Source: Gammaproteobacteria bacterium (GTDB lineage Bacteria > Gemmatimonadota > Gemmatimonadetes > Longimicrobiales > Gaopeijiaceae). From it: a stretch of DNA of 64,000 bases. Shown here one piece after another: positions 43,331 to 52,357 of the stretch. The first letter of the stretch is position 1. Every line of letters starts with the position of its first letter. The notes beneath the pieces were generated by a model. The model did no database searches. It saw nothing but the letters and a program-made list of their open reading frames with translations, and was not told where the DNA came from. The position numbers and the translations under genes are program-made. The DNA lies in NCBI GenBank assembly GCA_028819075.1, contig JAPPMM010000049.1, positions 124,001 to 188,000 of the forward strand. The letters are read 5' to 3'.

Positions 43331-45796
43331 TCAGCGTTGTGCTTCCGTAGCCAGTTCCGCTGCCCTGCGCATGCGGAAGGCGTCGCTCTCGACGATGCCG
43401 AGGATGAACTCGGAAGGACGAAAGTCGTTCTCTTCGGCTCGCCGCACGATCCGTCGCACGGCGGGCATGTCGTAGTATTCCACGCGGCGTCCCAGGCCAT
43501 AGGCCATCAGGTTCACCGTGAAGTTGCGCAGCACCGGTGTCTTCAGCCGCAGCATCGCCTCGTGCAGGTCCGTGGGGCTGGTGAGCGGCGTGCCGTCGTA
43601 GAGCTGGCCCCGGGTGTCGAGGGCGATGCCGTTCTCGCGAATGCGCCAGCGGCCGGTCACGTCGAAGTTGTCGAGCGCCAGCCCGATCGGATCCATGAAC
43701 TGGTGGCAGGCGTTGCAGACCATGTTGGCGCGATGGATTTCCATGCGCTCGCGCGTGGTGAGCATGCGCGTGCCTTCGGTACCCTCGGTCTCGTCGAGGT
43801 CGGGTATGCCCGGCGGGGGAGGGGGGGGCGGCGTGCCGAGGATGACCTCCATCACCCACTTCCCGCGCAGAACCGGGGAAGTGCGGTTGGCGAGCGAACT
43901 CTGGGCGAGCACGCTGCCGTGGCCGAAGACGCCGCGGCGCCGTTCCGACGGGTACTGCACCTTGCGGAACTCCTCGCCGACCACCCCGGGAATCCCGTAG
44001 TGGGTGGCCAGGCGTTCGTTCAGGAAGGTGTAGTCCGCGGTGATGAATTCGGTAACCGGCCGGTCTTCGCGGAACAGGTGGTCGAAGAAAAGCTCGGTCT
44101 CGCGGATGAGCGCATCGCCGAGCTGCTGGTCGTAGTCCGGAAAGAGCACCATGTCGGGGTTCAGCTTCTCCAGGTCCGACAGGCGCAGCCACTGCGCCGC
44201 GAAACGGCTGCTGAGCGCGCTTGAGCGAGGATCGGCCAGCATGCGCAGCGTCTGTTCGCGCAACGTTCGTCCCGAAAGCCGATTCGTGCGCGCCACGCTC
44301 GCCAGCTCCTCGTCCGGAGGCGACGCCCAGAGGAAGAAGGAGAGGCGGGAGGCCAGATCGATGTCGCTGATGCGGTAGGTTTCGCCCGGTTCCACCCCTT
44401 CCGGCCATTCCTCGAAGCGGAAGATGAAGTGCGGGCTGGCGAGGATCGCCTCGAGGGCGTAACGGACGCCGCCTTCGAAGCCGGACTCCTGCTCACCCTG
44501 GTCGTAGAAAGCCATCAGCCCGGTCAGGTCTGCCTCATCCACCGGCCGGCGGTAGGCGTCGGTCGCGATCCGCTCGATGATGGCGCGGGCGCACGGCCGC
44601 ACCTCGTCCGGTCCGGTGGGACGGCAGGAGAAGATGTTGCGGCGACTCGGGGTGTCCGAGACGCCGGTCACCCTGGCCGGTCCCTTGATCACCAGGTCGC
44701 GGATGTGGGGCGGCATGGTGAGCCCGTATCCGATGCCGATCTGGGTGTCGGCGATGCTGTGTCCGTGCGCGGAGAAGAGATCGTCCACCGGGCCGCGCTC
44801 GGTCGGAATGAAGACCGCGGAGACTCGATGGGGACCCGCGCGCACCTGGATGGGGCCGGTCTCGAGGATCAGGCCCTTGCCGCCGGGGTCGACCTCGCCC
44901 ATGAAGCGGTCGACGGGAAGCAGCGCGACCTGCTCGCCGTCGATCGAGATGTCCACGGCCTCGCCCGGCTCGTTACGGCCGAAGAGGTAGCCTTCCGGGG
45001 AGTAGTGGAAGGAAACGCTGAACTCGTAGGTGCCGTCGGCGGGGAAGTTGTGCACGACGGAGGTGCCGCCCCTGGAACCGTAGGGTGCGCCCGGCACGCG
45101 CTCCCGCTGGGAGGCGAGCCGGGGAATGCGGTAGGTGGTCTCCTGGTTCCCCGCGAGCGGGTTGCCCACCGCGAGGCGGGAGATCTCGCTGGCCGCCTTG
45201 AGATAGGCGCTCAGAAGCGTCGGCGAGAGCGCCTGCACGTCGGCGATGTTGTCGAAGTTCGCGCTCTTGGTATCGAGCGGAAGGAAGTTCGCCGCATCGA
45301 TTTCGATCTCCAGAAGATCCCGGATCGACCTCTGGTACTCGGCCCGATTCAGCCTCTGGAAGGTGCGGCCGCCCGGGTTGGGGGCTTCCGCAGCGGCCCG
45401 GTCCATGTTGGCTTCGAGGGTCTCGACCAGCAGCTGGAGGGTGTCGCCTCCCGGGCGCGGGATGCCCGGCGGCGGCATCATTCCGGCGCGCAGCTTCTGG
45501 ATCATCTTTTCCGCCGTCTCCGCCGTGCTCGGGGCGGCGGCCACATCGAAGCCGATCAGGGAAAGGTTGCCGGTCTGGAGAAAGTCGTTGTGGCAGACCT
45601 GGCAGTAGCGGACGACCACGGCGGTGAGGTCTTCGTTGGCAATGGTGGCGGAGCCGTGGCCGACGATGGCGGCCGAGGGCTGCCCCGCGCGCGTCGCCGG
45701 TCCCCGATCCGGTCCGGCCGCGCCCTGGCCGACGAAGCTGCTTCCGCTCGCAAGCAGAAGTCCCGAGATGAGCCCCGATGCCGCAAGTGCGCGCAT
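43331..45796 (-). CDS. DUF1587/1595/1592/1588/1585 multidomain cytochrome-type protein, cassette 3
   Basis: 821 residues from ATG 45796 with GGAGAGGAA upstream and a Sec signal. It has the same order as the other two copies: CQVCHND, DUF1587 (FQRLNRAEYQRSIRDLLEI), DUF1595 (DAYRRPVDEADL, ASPHFIFRFE), DUF1592 (RMLADPRSSALSSRFAAQW), DUF1588 with seven prolines and CNACHQFMDP, DUF1585 (MAYGLGRRVEYYDMP). Two CxxCH motifs suggest periplasmic haem binding. It heads what may be a seven-gene operon running to 32229. A promoter-like element with an internal inverted repeat is visible at 45837-45865. Confidence 0.88.
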   Translation of the reverse strand: MRALAASGLISGLLLASGSSFVGQGAAGPDRGPATRAGQPSAAIVGHGSATIANEDLTAVVVRYCQVCHNDFLQTGNLSLIGFDVAAAPSTAETAEKMIQKLRAGMMPPPGIPRPGGDTLQLLVETLEANMDRAAAEAPNPGGRTFQRLNRAEYQRSIRDLLEIEIDAANFLPLDTKSANFDNIADVQALSPTLLSAYLKAASEISRLAVGNPLAGNQETTYRIPRLASQRERVPGAPYGSRGGTSVVHNFPADGTYEFSVSFHYSPEGYLFGRNEPGEAVDISIDGEQVALLPVDRFMGEVDPGGKGLILETGPIQVRAGPHRVSAVFIPTERGPVDDLFSAHGHSIADTQIGIGYGLTMPPHIRDLVIKGPARVTGVSDTPSRRNIFSCRPTGPDEVRPCARAIIERIATDAYRRPVDEADLTGLMAFYDQGEQESGFEGGVRYALEAILASPHFIFRFEEWPEGVEPGETYRISDIDLASRLSFFLWASPPDEELASVARTNRLSGRTLREQTLRMLADPRSSALSSRFAAQWLRLSDLEKLNPDMVLFPDYDQQLGDALIRETELFFDHLFREDRPVTEFITADYTFLNERLATHYGIPGVVGEEFRKVQYPSERRRGVFGHGSVLAQSSLANRTSPVLRGKWVMEVILGTPPPPPPPGIPDLDETEGTEGTRMLTTRERMEIHRANMVCNACHQFMDPIGLALDNFDVTGRWRIRENGIALDTRGQLYDGTPLTSPTDLHEAMLRLKTPVLRNFTVNLMAYGLGRRVEYYDMPAVRRIVRRAEENDFRPSEFILGIVESDAFRMRRAAELATEAQR

Positions 45797-45836
45797 GACA
45801 TTCCTCTCCACGATCCTGAAGACGCCTAACCGTAGA

Positions 45837-45865
45837 GGAATAGCTCGCGCGGACCCTCCGCGCAA
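45837..45865 (-). promoter_or_regulatory. Promoter-like element with inverted repeat, upstream of cassette 3
   Basis: On the leftward strand TTGCGC (-35 like, 45865-45860) and TATTCC (-10 like, 45842-45837) are 17 bases apart, about 40 bases from the cassette 3 start codon. GCGCGGA and TCCGCGC, separated by CCC, form a perfect inverted repeat at 45847-45863 that overlaps the -35 box and spacer, a classic position for a repressor site. Found by eye; consensus match is moderate. Confidence 0.45.
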
Positions 45866-45891
45866 GCAGACGAAACGGCTAGTTTGTGGCC

Positions 45892-46488
45892 ATGCTCCCT
45901 CTCGTCTCAGCGTTGCTGGCTCCGCTGGCCGGGGTGCTCATCTACGTCACGATGCACCACCGGCCGCGCACGGTTCGGCTGCTCGACACGGCGGTCATCG
46001 TCGCGCTTCCGCTTCTCGTGGCGGTCCAGGTAGTGCCGCACGCCTGGGCCGAACGGAGTATGGTGCCCGTCCTGGTAGTGGCGCTCGGGGCCGGGCTGGT
46101 CGCGCTGGTCGAGCGACTTTCCCATACCCTGGCCCGCTACACCGACGACGCGACCATCCTGTTCGCCGTGCTGGGCATCTCCGTGCACGCGCTGCTGGAA
46201 GGGAGCGCGCTCACGGCCGGCGCTTCCCCGGCCTTCGTCCTCGCGGTGGTGGTTCACCGGGTGGCGCTGGGATTGCTCATATGGTGGCTGGTGGTGCCGC
46301 GTCACGGCGTGCGGGCAGCCGGTGCCGGGGTGGGTGCCATCATTGCCGCGACACTGGCCGGGTACGTGGTAGGCACCGGCGTGATCACCGGCCTGGCGTC
46401 CGTCGACAGCCACCTCCTGGAAGCCTTCGTGGCGGGCACCCTCCTTCACGTGGTCCTGCACCAGGGACGCGAGGACCACCGGCACTGA
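45892..46488 (+). CDS. ZIP-like multi-pass membrane protein
   Basis: 198 residues from ATG 45892; GTG 45886 is an alternative start, and neither has a clear ribosome site. About seven hydrophobic segments are visible, with intramembrane motifs ISVHALLEGSAL and VVHRVALGLLIWW and a last segment AFVAGTLLHVVLHQG. These resemble the H-x-x-x-E-G signature of ZIP metal transporters in transmembrane helix 4, but the helix 5 glutamate is not kept (HRVALG). The C-terminus is histidine-rich (GREDHRH). A divalent metal role is likely; direction and metal are unknown. It is divergent from cassette 3. Confidence 0.65.
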   Translation: MLPLVSALLAPLAGVLIYVTMHHRPRTVRLLDTAVIVALPLLVAVQVVPHAWAERSMVPVLVVALGAGLVALVERLSHTLARYTDDATILFAVLGISVHALLEGSALTAGASPAFVLAVVVHRVALGLLIWWLVVPRHGVRAAGAGVGAIIAATLAGYVVGTGVITGLASVDSHLLEAFVAGTLLHVVLHQGREDHRH

Positions 46489-46496
46489 GAAGGCGG

Positions 46497-49103
46497 TCAG
46501 GGATCGTCCACCTGAGCCTGATAGAGGCGGCGTCCCTCCTCGAAGGTGGCGAGAACCTCTTCCTTGTGCGCGGGGTCGTCCCAGCGGTCCATGAACCGCA
46601 GTTCGTACAGCACCTGATCGATCCAGCGCACGAAGAATGCGGCGTCTTCGCGGGAGTGGATGGGTTCCTCGTCGGCGATGACGAAGACCGGGTTGGTGTG
46701 GGCGAACAGGTAGCTGTCCATGGCGCCGTGCTGTGGCGGTCCCAGGGCGCGCGCGGCGATCCAGCCTGAGTTCTCGACCGGGATCTCCAGCTCGGCGCTG
46801 AGCGATTTCGCGTCTTCGGCGGCCTCGACCGTGTGCACCACGCGCCCGTCCTGGATGATCTCCAGGCGGTGCATGCGGAAGAGCGACTCGGCGGTGGCGT
46901 TCACCGTTACCCTTTCGCCCGCGGTGACCTGAAGTTCCTCGCCCATTCCCCTGCCGGCGACATCGAGGGTGAGGATGGGGCCGCTGGTCACGAAGGCGCG
47001 TCCCGCCGCCATGGCGTCGGCCCAGGCGTCGTAGTCGAGCCGGTCCTCGCCGGTATGGACATACGTGCGCGTGGTGCCGACCGCCGGGTGCCGCCAGATG
47101 TCCGACATCACATCCGTGCCCGCCGTCGCGGGAATGCGGGATCCCGTGTTGAGCAGGCGATACCATATCTCGGCCGTTCCCAGCTCGTCGCTCCAGATGC
47201 AGGCCACGTCCACGAAGTCCGCCAGGCCGAGGATGGCATCCACGGGCAATTCGCGGGCGGAGCCGGCTCCGGCGGCATCCGGGTCGCGGTGCCGGAGCCC
47301 GAAGGGATGCACGTAGCCACCGATGCCGCCCTGTTCGTGGACGCGGCGAAGAACGTGCGCGTTGTCGGGATAAAGGGCGTGGTGGGCGGTGCCCACCGAG
47401 CCGATGTAGAAGGGCGTGATCAGTTCGACCAGGTTCAGCAGCGAGAGGTGCGCGAAGAAGCTGGGCCGGTATTCCTCGTTGTAGTAGACGATGGTCCTGG
47501 GGTCGTCGTGCGGATGCGGATGCGGGCGCCCGAGGAAGTGTTCCAGATCCTCGACCCGGCTGTTGCCCCAGTAGTTGGCGATCATGCCGTTGGCCACGTT
47601 CAGGTCTTCGGCCCGCGCCTTGTCGCCGAGGTCGGCGGGAGTGATGAAGTAGTGCCCGCCGTAGTTGGGATGGATGTGGTTGTCGCCCGAGTACCAGCCT
47701 TCGGCGGCCATGTCGATCCAGCGGTCGAGCTGGACCTCGACGATGGTGTGCTCGCCCGCCCGCACCTCGACGGGGCGCGAGACGGGCTCGTATTCGAAGC
47801 CGCGCCAGGCTTCCAGGCTCGCCTCGCCGGCGGGGAGGGTCACCGTGAAGCTGCCGTCGCTGTGGAAGTAGTAGTCCTCGGTAACGCTGACGACGCGCGG
47901 ATAGCTGCCGTGGGGGAAGTACGCCCGCCCGTCGGCGCCCGTCAGATAGATGCGTGACGGCAACAGCTCGCCGCCGGAGTCGGTGACGCGCACCCGCAGC
48001 TGGCCGGTCGGCTCCGACCACGCGTAGCCGTCGATGCGCACTCGCCGGGGCTGCCCGCCGCCGCGCCCGACCGTGTACAGCGCGAAGCCCATCCCGCCGT
48101 CGATGGTGCGCGGCTGGTCGTCGGTGCCGCCGTTGCGGGCAAAGACGATGCGCTCGCCATCCGGTGACCATGACGGGAAGTACTCGTCCGTGCGCGTGTG
48201 CGTGAGGCGCACCGGCTGGATGCCGCGCAGCGACTTCGCGCTGGGGACGGCGTAGAGATCGTTGTTGCCGGACGCGTCGGTGATGTACGCGACGATGCCC
48301 CCGTGGGAGGCGACGACCGGAGCCGCCTGGTAGTTGGTCTCGATGCGGATGAGGAGTTCGGACTCCCCGGTCTCCGCGCGCCAGCGCCAGAGCGAGCCCG
48401 AGCCCAGCGCGGCCTCGCCACGCCGGGACACGAAGACGATGTCGCCGCTCGAACCGACCCAGTCGCCGGCCATGTCGTTCACGTCGGGATCGGCGATCAC
48501 CGGCTCGGCGGCCGCGCGCGCCAGGTCGTACACCCAGAGGTCGAAGGTGCCGTCGCGCTCGGTGGTGAAGAGGATGCGCGAGCCGTCGGGCGACCAGCGG
48601 GGCCGGAGGTCCAGAAACGGATGATCGGTCAGCTGCCGCGACGCGCCCGTCGAGACCTCCACCACGAAGATGTCGAAGTTGCGGTCGATGTCGGCCGCGT
48701 AGGCGACCTGGCGCCCGTCGGGTGACCAGCTGGGCTGGGAATGATAGCCGGGGCCGCTGCTCAACTGGCGCGCCGTCCCGCCCTCGACCGGGACGATCCA
48801 GATCCTCCCCTGGTACGCAAACGCCAGTTCTTCACCGTCCGGCGACCACGCGGGATAGGTGGGGGAAGCCGTCACTGGCGGGGGAAAATAGCTCTCCATG
48901 TACATCCGTCCCGCGCCACCGGCACCCGCGAGCGACGGGTAGCCTCCGGGGAACGGGTCCGGGTACTCGTAGGCGTCCTGGGCGGCCGAGGCCGGGACCG
49001 GCGAGGAGGGCAGGACGGCCGCGGCAAAACCGGGGGCGAGAAGAAGGGCGGGCCGGAGGAGCGGAACGCGGAGGAAACCGCGCAGCGATGCGATGCGGTT
49101 CAT
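46497..49103 (-). CDS. Propeller plus CehA/McbA-type PHP metallohydrolase, exported
   Basis: 868 residues from ATG 49103 with AAAGGAG upstream and a Sec signal ending ASAAQ. The N-terminal half is a WD40/TolB-like propeller (WSPDGEELAF, WSPDGRQVAY, WSPDGSRILF, WSPDGERIVF). A beta-domain then leads to a metallohydrolase of the CehA/McbA type with GDNHIHPNYGGHYF, AHHALYPDNAHVL, GGYVHPFG and TAGTDVM, which carry the expected metal-binding histidines and aspartate. Such enzymes hydrolyse esters or phosphoesters. The open frame continues far upstream but overlaps other genes there. It converges on the ZIP-like gene with 8 bases between, and is divergent from the S9 peptidase. Confidence 0.85.
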   Translation of the reverse strand: MNRIASLRGFLRVPLLRPALLLAPGFAAAVLPSSPVPASAAQDAYEYPDPFPGGYPSLAGAGGAGRMYMESYFPPPVTASPTYPAWSPDGEELAFAYQGRIWIVPVEGGTARQLSSGPGYHSQPSWSPDGRQVAYAADIDRNFDIFVVEVSTGASRQLTDHPFLDLRPRWSPDGSRILFTTERDGTFDLWVYDLARAAAEPVIADPDVNDMAGDWVGSSGDIVFVSRRGEAALGSGSLWRWRAETGESELLIRIETNYQAAPVVASHGGIVAYITDASGNNDLYAVPSAKSLRGIQPVRLTHTRTDEYFPSWSPDGERIVFARNGGTDDQPRTIDGGMGFALYTVGRGGGQPRRVRIDGYAWSEPTGQLRVRVTDSGGELLPSRIYLTGADGRAYFPHGSYPRVVSVTEDYYFHSDGSFTVTLPAGEASLEAWRGFEYEPVSRPVEVRAGEHTIVEVQLDRWIDMAAEGWYSGDNHIHPNYGGHYFITPADLGDKARAEDLNVANGMIANYWGNSRVEDLEHFLGRPHPHPHDDPRTIVYYNEEYRPSFFAHLSLLNLVELITPFYIGSVGTAHHALYPDNAHVLRRVHEQGGIGGYVHPFGLRHRDPDAAGAGSARELPVDAILGLADFVDVACIWSDELGTAEIWYRLLNTGSRIPATAGTDVMSDIWRHPAVGTTRTYVHTGEDRLDYDAWADAMAAGRAFVTSGPILTLDVAGRGMGEELQVTAGERVTVNATAESLFRMHRLEIIQDGRVVHTVEAAEDAKSLSAELEIPVENSGWIAARALGPPQHGAMDSYLFAHTNPVFVIADEEPIHSREDAAFFVRWIDQVLYELRFMDRWDDPAHKEEVLATFEEGRRLYQAQVDDP

Positions 49104-49319
49104 CGGTCGATCTCCTTTGGGAATGAGCGACAATGGATGCAGGATAGGTGTCAGGCACCTGTGTGACGAACCGGGCTGCGGCTTCCCGGGACCGGGCAGC
49201 CGGTTCGGGGACGGGCAGCGCGGTGGGCGCGAAAACGAAGGAGACCGGTTGCCGTCCGCGCCCATCCGGTGGAGTTTGCGCAGGACTTTGTACGTCAACT
49301 GAATTCCGCGAGCAAGCCG

Positions 49320-51371
49320 ATGGATGAGAAGAATCGCCCCCTGACAAACCCGCTGGCGGTGGGAGCCGCCGCCGCCCTTCTGGCAACCCTGGCCACCGCC
49401 CAACCGGCGGCGGCACAGAGCCACTTTGAGCCCATGGACGTCTTTGCGCTCGAGTTCGCGGCCGACCCGCAGATCTCCCCGGATGGCAGCCGGGTCGTCT
49501 ACGTGCGCAACTCGATGGACATCATGCGCGACCGGCGCCGGTCGGAACTGTGGATCGTGGACGTGGACGGGTCCGGGCACCGGCGCCTGGGCGAGGGAGG
49601 ATCGCCGCGCTGGTCCCCGGACGGCACCCGGCTCGCCTACACGGCGGGTGGGCAGATCCACCTGCGCTGGATGGACACCGGCGAGACCGCCACACTGACC
49701 CAGCTTACCGAGTCGCCGGGCGGCATCCGCTGGTCGCCCGACGGCCGCCGGATCGCCTTCAACATGCTGGTGCCCTACCCGGCGCCCAGCCTGGTGGCGC
49801 CGCCGCGCCCGCCCGAGGGGGCCGAGTGGGCGGCTCCGCCCATCATGGAGGACCGCTTCAAGAACCGGCAGGACGGGGTCGGCTACCTGGACTTCGGCTA
49901 CAGCCACCTCTTCGTCATCCCGGCGGAGGGGGGCACCCCGGTCCAGGTGACCACGGGCGACTTCCAGCACTCCAGCGCGGCGGCCTGGACGCCCGACGGC
50001 GGGAGCCTCGTGTTCTCGTCCAACCGCAACCCGGACTGGGTGCTCGACTACCGGAACTCCGAGCTGTACATCGCGCCGGTTGCGGGCGGGGAGATTCGCG
50101 CCCTGACCGACCGTTCCGGTCCCGACCAGAGCCCCGCGGTCTCCCCGGACGGGCGGCAGATGGCCTTCGTCGGCTACGAGGACCGCACGCGCACCTACCA
50201 GGTGAGCCGGCTGCAGGTCATGAACCTGGACGGCAGCGGTGGGCGCGTCCTGACAGGCGGCCTGGACCGCAGCGTCGCGAACCCGGTGTGGGCGTCGGAC
50301 GGCAGCGGCCTCTACTTCCAGTACGACGACGAGGGCAACTCCAAGGTCGGGTTCGTGACGCTGGACGGTGAGATCGACGTGCTGGCGGAGGACCTGGGCG
50401 GCACTTCGTACGGCCGGCCCTACGGGGGCGGGTCGTTCTCGGTCGCGGGGGACGGCAGCATCGCGCTCAACCAGACCCGCCCGGACATGCCCGGCGAGGT
50501 CGCCGTGCGCCTTCGCGGCGACAACGAACCGCGGCGCATCACCGCGCTCAACGACGATCTGCTCGCAAACCGCACGCTGGGAGAGGTGGAAGAGATCTGG
50601 TGGGAATCGTCGTTCGACGGCCGTCCCATCCAGGGCTGGATCGTCAAGCCGCCGGACTTCGACCCGGCGCGGCGCCATCCGTTGATCGTCGAGATCCACG
50701 GCGGTCCGGTCTCCAACTACGGCGACCGGTTCTCCGCCGAGATGCAGCTTCTCGCCGCCGCGGGGTACGTCGTCCTCTATCCCAACCCCAGGGGCAGCAC
50801 CAGCTACGGCGAGGAGTTCGCGGACCTGCTCTACCACAACTATCCCGGCCAGGACTACGACGACATCATCTCCGGCGTCGACGCGGTGATCGACAGGGGG
50901 TACATCGACGAGAACAACCTCTTCGTCACCGGGGGCAGCGCGGGCGGGATCATGACCGCGTGGATCGTCGGCAAGACCGATCGATTCCGCGCCGCGGTGG
51001 CGCAGAAGCCGGTCATCAACTGGATCAGCAAGACGCTCACCGCGGACAACTGGTACGGCTACTACTTCAGCCGCTATGACGGTCTGCCCTGGGAGAACCC
51101 CGACCCCTACTGGGAATTCTCTCCGCTGTCCCTGGCCGGCGAAATCAACACCCCGACGCTGATCATCACCGGCGAGGAGGACCTGCGCACGCCGCTGTCG
51201 GAGTCGTACCAGCTCTTCCACGCCCTGAAGATGCGCGAGATCGACACGGCGGTGATCCGGCTGCCCGGGGCCTCCCACGACATGAGCCGGCGACCCAGCC
51301 AGCTCATGGCCAAGATCGCCAACATCGTGGCCTGGTTCGACAAATACCGGGCGACCCCGCGGGCCAGCTGA
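49320..51371 (+). CDS. Exported S9 family peptidase
   Basis: 683 residues from ATG 49320, which gives a Sec signal ending AAAQS; GTG 49269 is a longer alternative, and no strong ribosome site is visible. The propeller contains ISPDGSRVVY, WSPDGTRLAY, WTPDGGSLVF and VSPDGRQMAF. The hydrolase domain has IVEIHGGP, the nucleophile in VTGGSAGGIMTAW, the acid in ITGEEDLRTP and the histidine in LPGASHDMSR, a complete triad. It is an acylaminoacyl-peptidase-like or dipeptidyl-peptidase-like enzyme; the exact specificity is open. It precedes the CDF-like gene by 54 bases. Confidence 0.88.
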   Translation: MDEKNRPLTNPLAVGAAAALLATLATAQPAAAQSHFEPMDVFALEFAADPQISPDGSRVVYVRNSMDIMRDRRRSELWIVDVDGSGHRRLGEGGSPRWSPDGTRLAYTAGGQIHLRWMDTGETATLTQLTESPGGIRWSPDGRRIAFNMLVPYPAPSLVAPPRPPEGAEWAAPPIMEDRFKNRQDGVGYLDFGYSHLFVIPAEGGTPVQVTTGDFQHSSAAAWTPDGGSLVFSSNRNPDWVLDYRNSELYIAPVAGGEIRALTDRSGPDQSPAVSPDGRQMAFVGYEDRTRTYQVSRLQVMNLDGSGGRVLTGGLDRSVANPVWASDGSGLYFQYDDEGNSKVGFVTLDGEIDVLAEDLGGTSYGRPYGGGSFSVAGDGSIALNQTRPDMPGEVAVRLRGDNEPRRITALNDDLLANRTLGEVEEIWWESSFDGRPIQGWIVKPPDFDPARRHPLIVEIHGGPVSNYGDRFSAEMQLLAAAGYVVLYPNPRGSTSYGEEFADLLYHNYPGQDYDDIISGVDAVIDRGYIDENNLFVTGGSAGGIMTAWIVGKTDRFRAAVAQKPVINWISKTLTADNWYGYYFSRYDGLPWENPDPYWEFSPLSLAGEINTPTLIITGEEDLRTPLSESYQLFHALKMREIDTAVIRLPGASHDMSRRPSQLMAKIANIVAWFDKYRATPRAS

Positions 51372-51425
51372 GGCCAGCCGGCGCGCCCCGCCAACCCCCT
51401 TTCCTTCGCAAACCGGACCGAATCC

Positions 51426-52310
51426 ATGACCAGCCTGCGCATCTTGCTCGCCCTCGTCGTCGCCGTGACCATTGCCAAGGTGGCCGGCGGCATCGTGTCC
51501 GGCAGCCTGGCGCTCCTCGCCGACGCCGGATACGGCCTGACCCTGGGCGTGGCCCTGGGACCGGCGCTGCTGGCGGCCGGATCGGACGCGCCCGCTGGCG
51601 CGGTGCGGCGCACCTTCCGCTACCAGCGCGCCGACATCGTGGCCTCTCTGGCCAGCGCGCTCGTGCTGTGGGGGATCGCGGCGTGGATTCTGCTCGAGGC
51701 GTGGGGCCGGTTCGGCGAGGTCTCCGATGTCGACGGCGGTCTCCTGCTGGGTATCGCGGTGATCGGGCTGGCGGTGCATCTCATCGTCATGCTCATGCTG
51801 AGACAGCCCGCGCAGAAGCACGGGGGCGCCGCGCACGCCCTGGAGCAGACCCTCCCGAGCGTCATGGGTCCGGCGGCCGCGGTCCTGGCGGGCCTGGCCA
51901 TCCAGATGTTCGGATGGCAGGCGGCGGATCTCGCGTGCGCGGCCCTGATCGCCATCCTGGCGCTCGTCAACACCTGGCGCCTGCTGGCCCACGTCGTCCA
52001 CGTGCTGCGCGGGGGCACGCCGGAGCACATCGACGTCGACCGGCTCTGCCGCCGGATCGAGGACCTGCCCGGGGTGACCCTGATGCACGACGTGCACGTC
52101 TGGACGCAGACGCCGGGAAGCGACGCCCTCGCCGCCCATGTCCTGGTCGACCCGGAGCGCCGGGGGGAGATGGACTCCCTGCTCGGCCGCATCCGGACCA
52201 TCGCCAACGAGGAGTTCGACATCCGGCACGTGACCGTCCAGCTGGAGACCACGGCCGCGAACTGGAAGGAAGATCCCCGCGTCGCTGCGCGGCTCGGGCG
52301 GCGCGGCTAG
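51426..52310 (+). CDS. Degenerate cation diffusion facilitator (CDF) family protein
   Basis: 294 residues. Overall layout matches CzcD-like CDF proteins: SGSLALLADAG in helix 2, several hydrophobic helices, and a cytoplasmic domain with IEDLPGVTLMHDVHVW and IRHVTVQLE. However the transport-site pairs are missing. Helix 2 reads ADAGYGLTL where active members have A-D-x-x-H-x-x-x-D, and helix 5 reads ALEQTLPS where they have H-x-x-x-D, so all four ligands appear changed to Y, L, Q and S. The cytoplasmic HDVHVW motif is kept. It is not truncated or frameshifted. It may sense rather than transport, or transport by another route. Confidence 0.75.
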   Translation: MTSLRILLALVVAVTIAKVAGGIVSGSLALLADAGYGLTLGVALGPALLAAGSDAPAGAVRRTFRYQRADIVASLASALVLWGIAAWILLEAWGRFGEVSDVDGGLLLGIAVIGLAVHLIVMLMLRQPAQKHGGAAHALEQTLPSVMGPAAAVLAGLAIQMFGWQAADLACAALIAILALVNTWRLLAHVVHVLRGGTPEHIDVDRLCRRIEDLPGVTLMHDVHVWTQTPGSDALAAHVLVDPERRGEMDSLLGRIRTIANEEFDIRHVTVQLETTAANWKEDPRVAARLGRRG

Positions 52311-52357
52311 CCATCGCGTGGACCAATTGATTGCCTACGCGCGGCCGGCGTGACCCC

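Noticed and set aside
49104..52229. Upstream extension of the propeller/PHP hydrolase frame
   Set aside because: It overlaps the S9 peptidase and CDF genes, lacks domain content, and a Sec signal with ribosome site begins at 49103.
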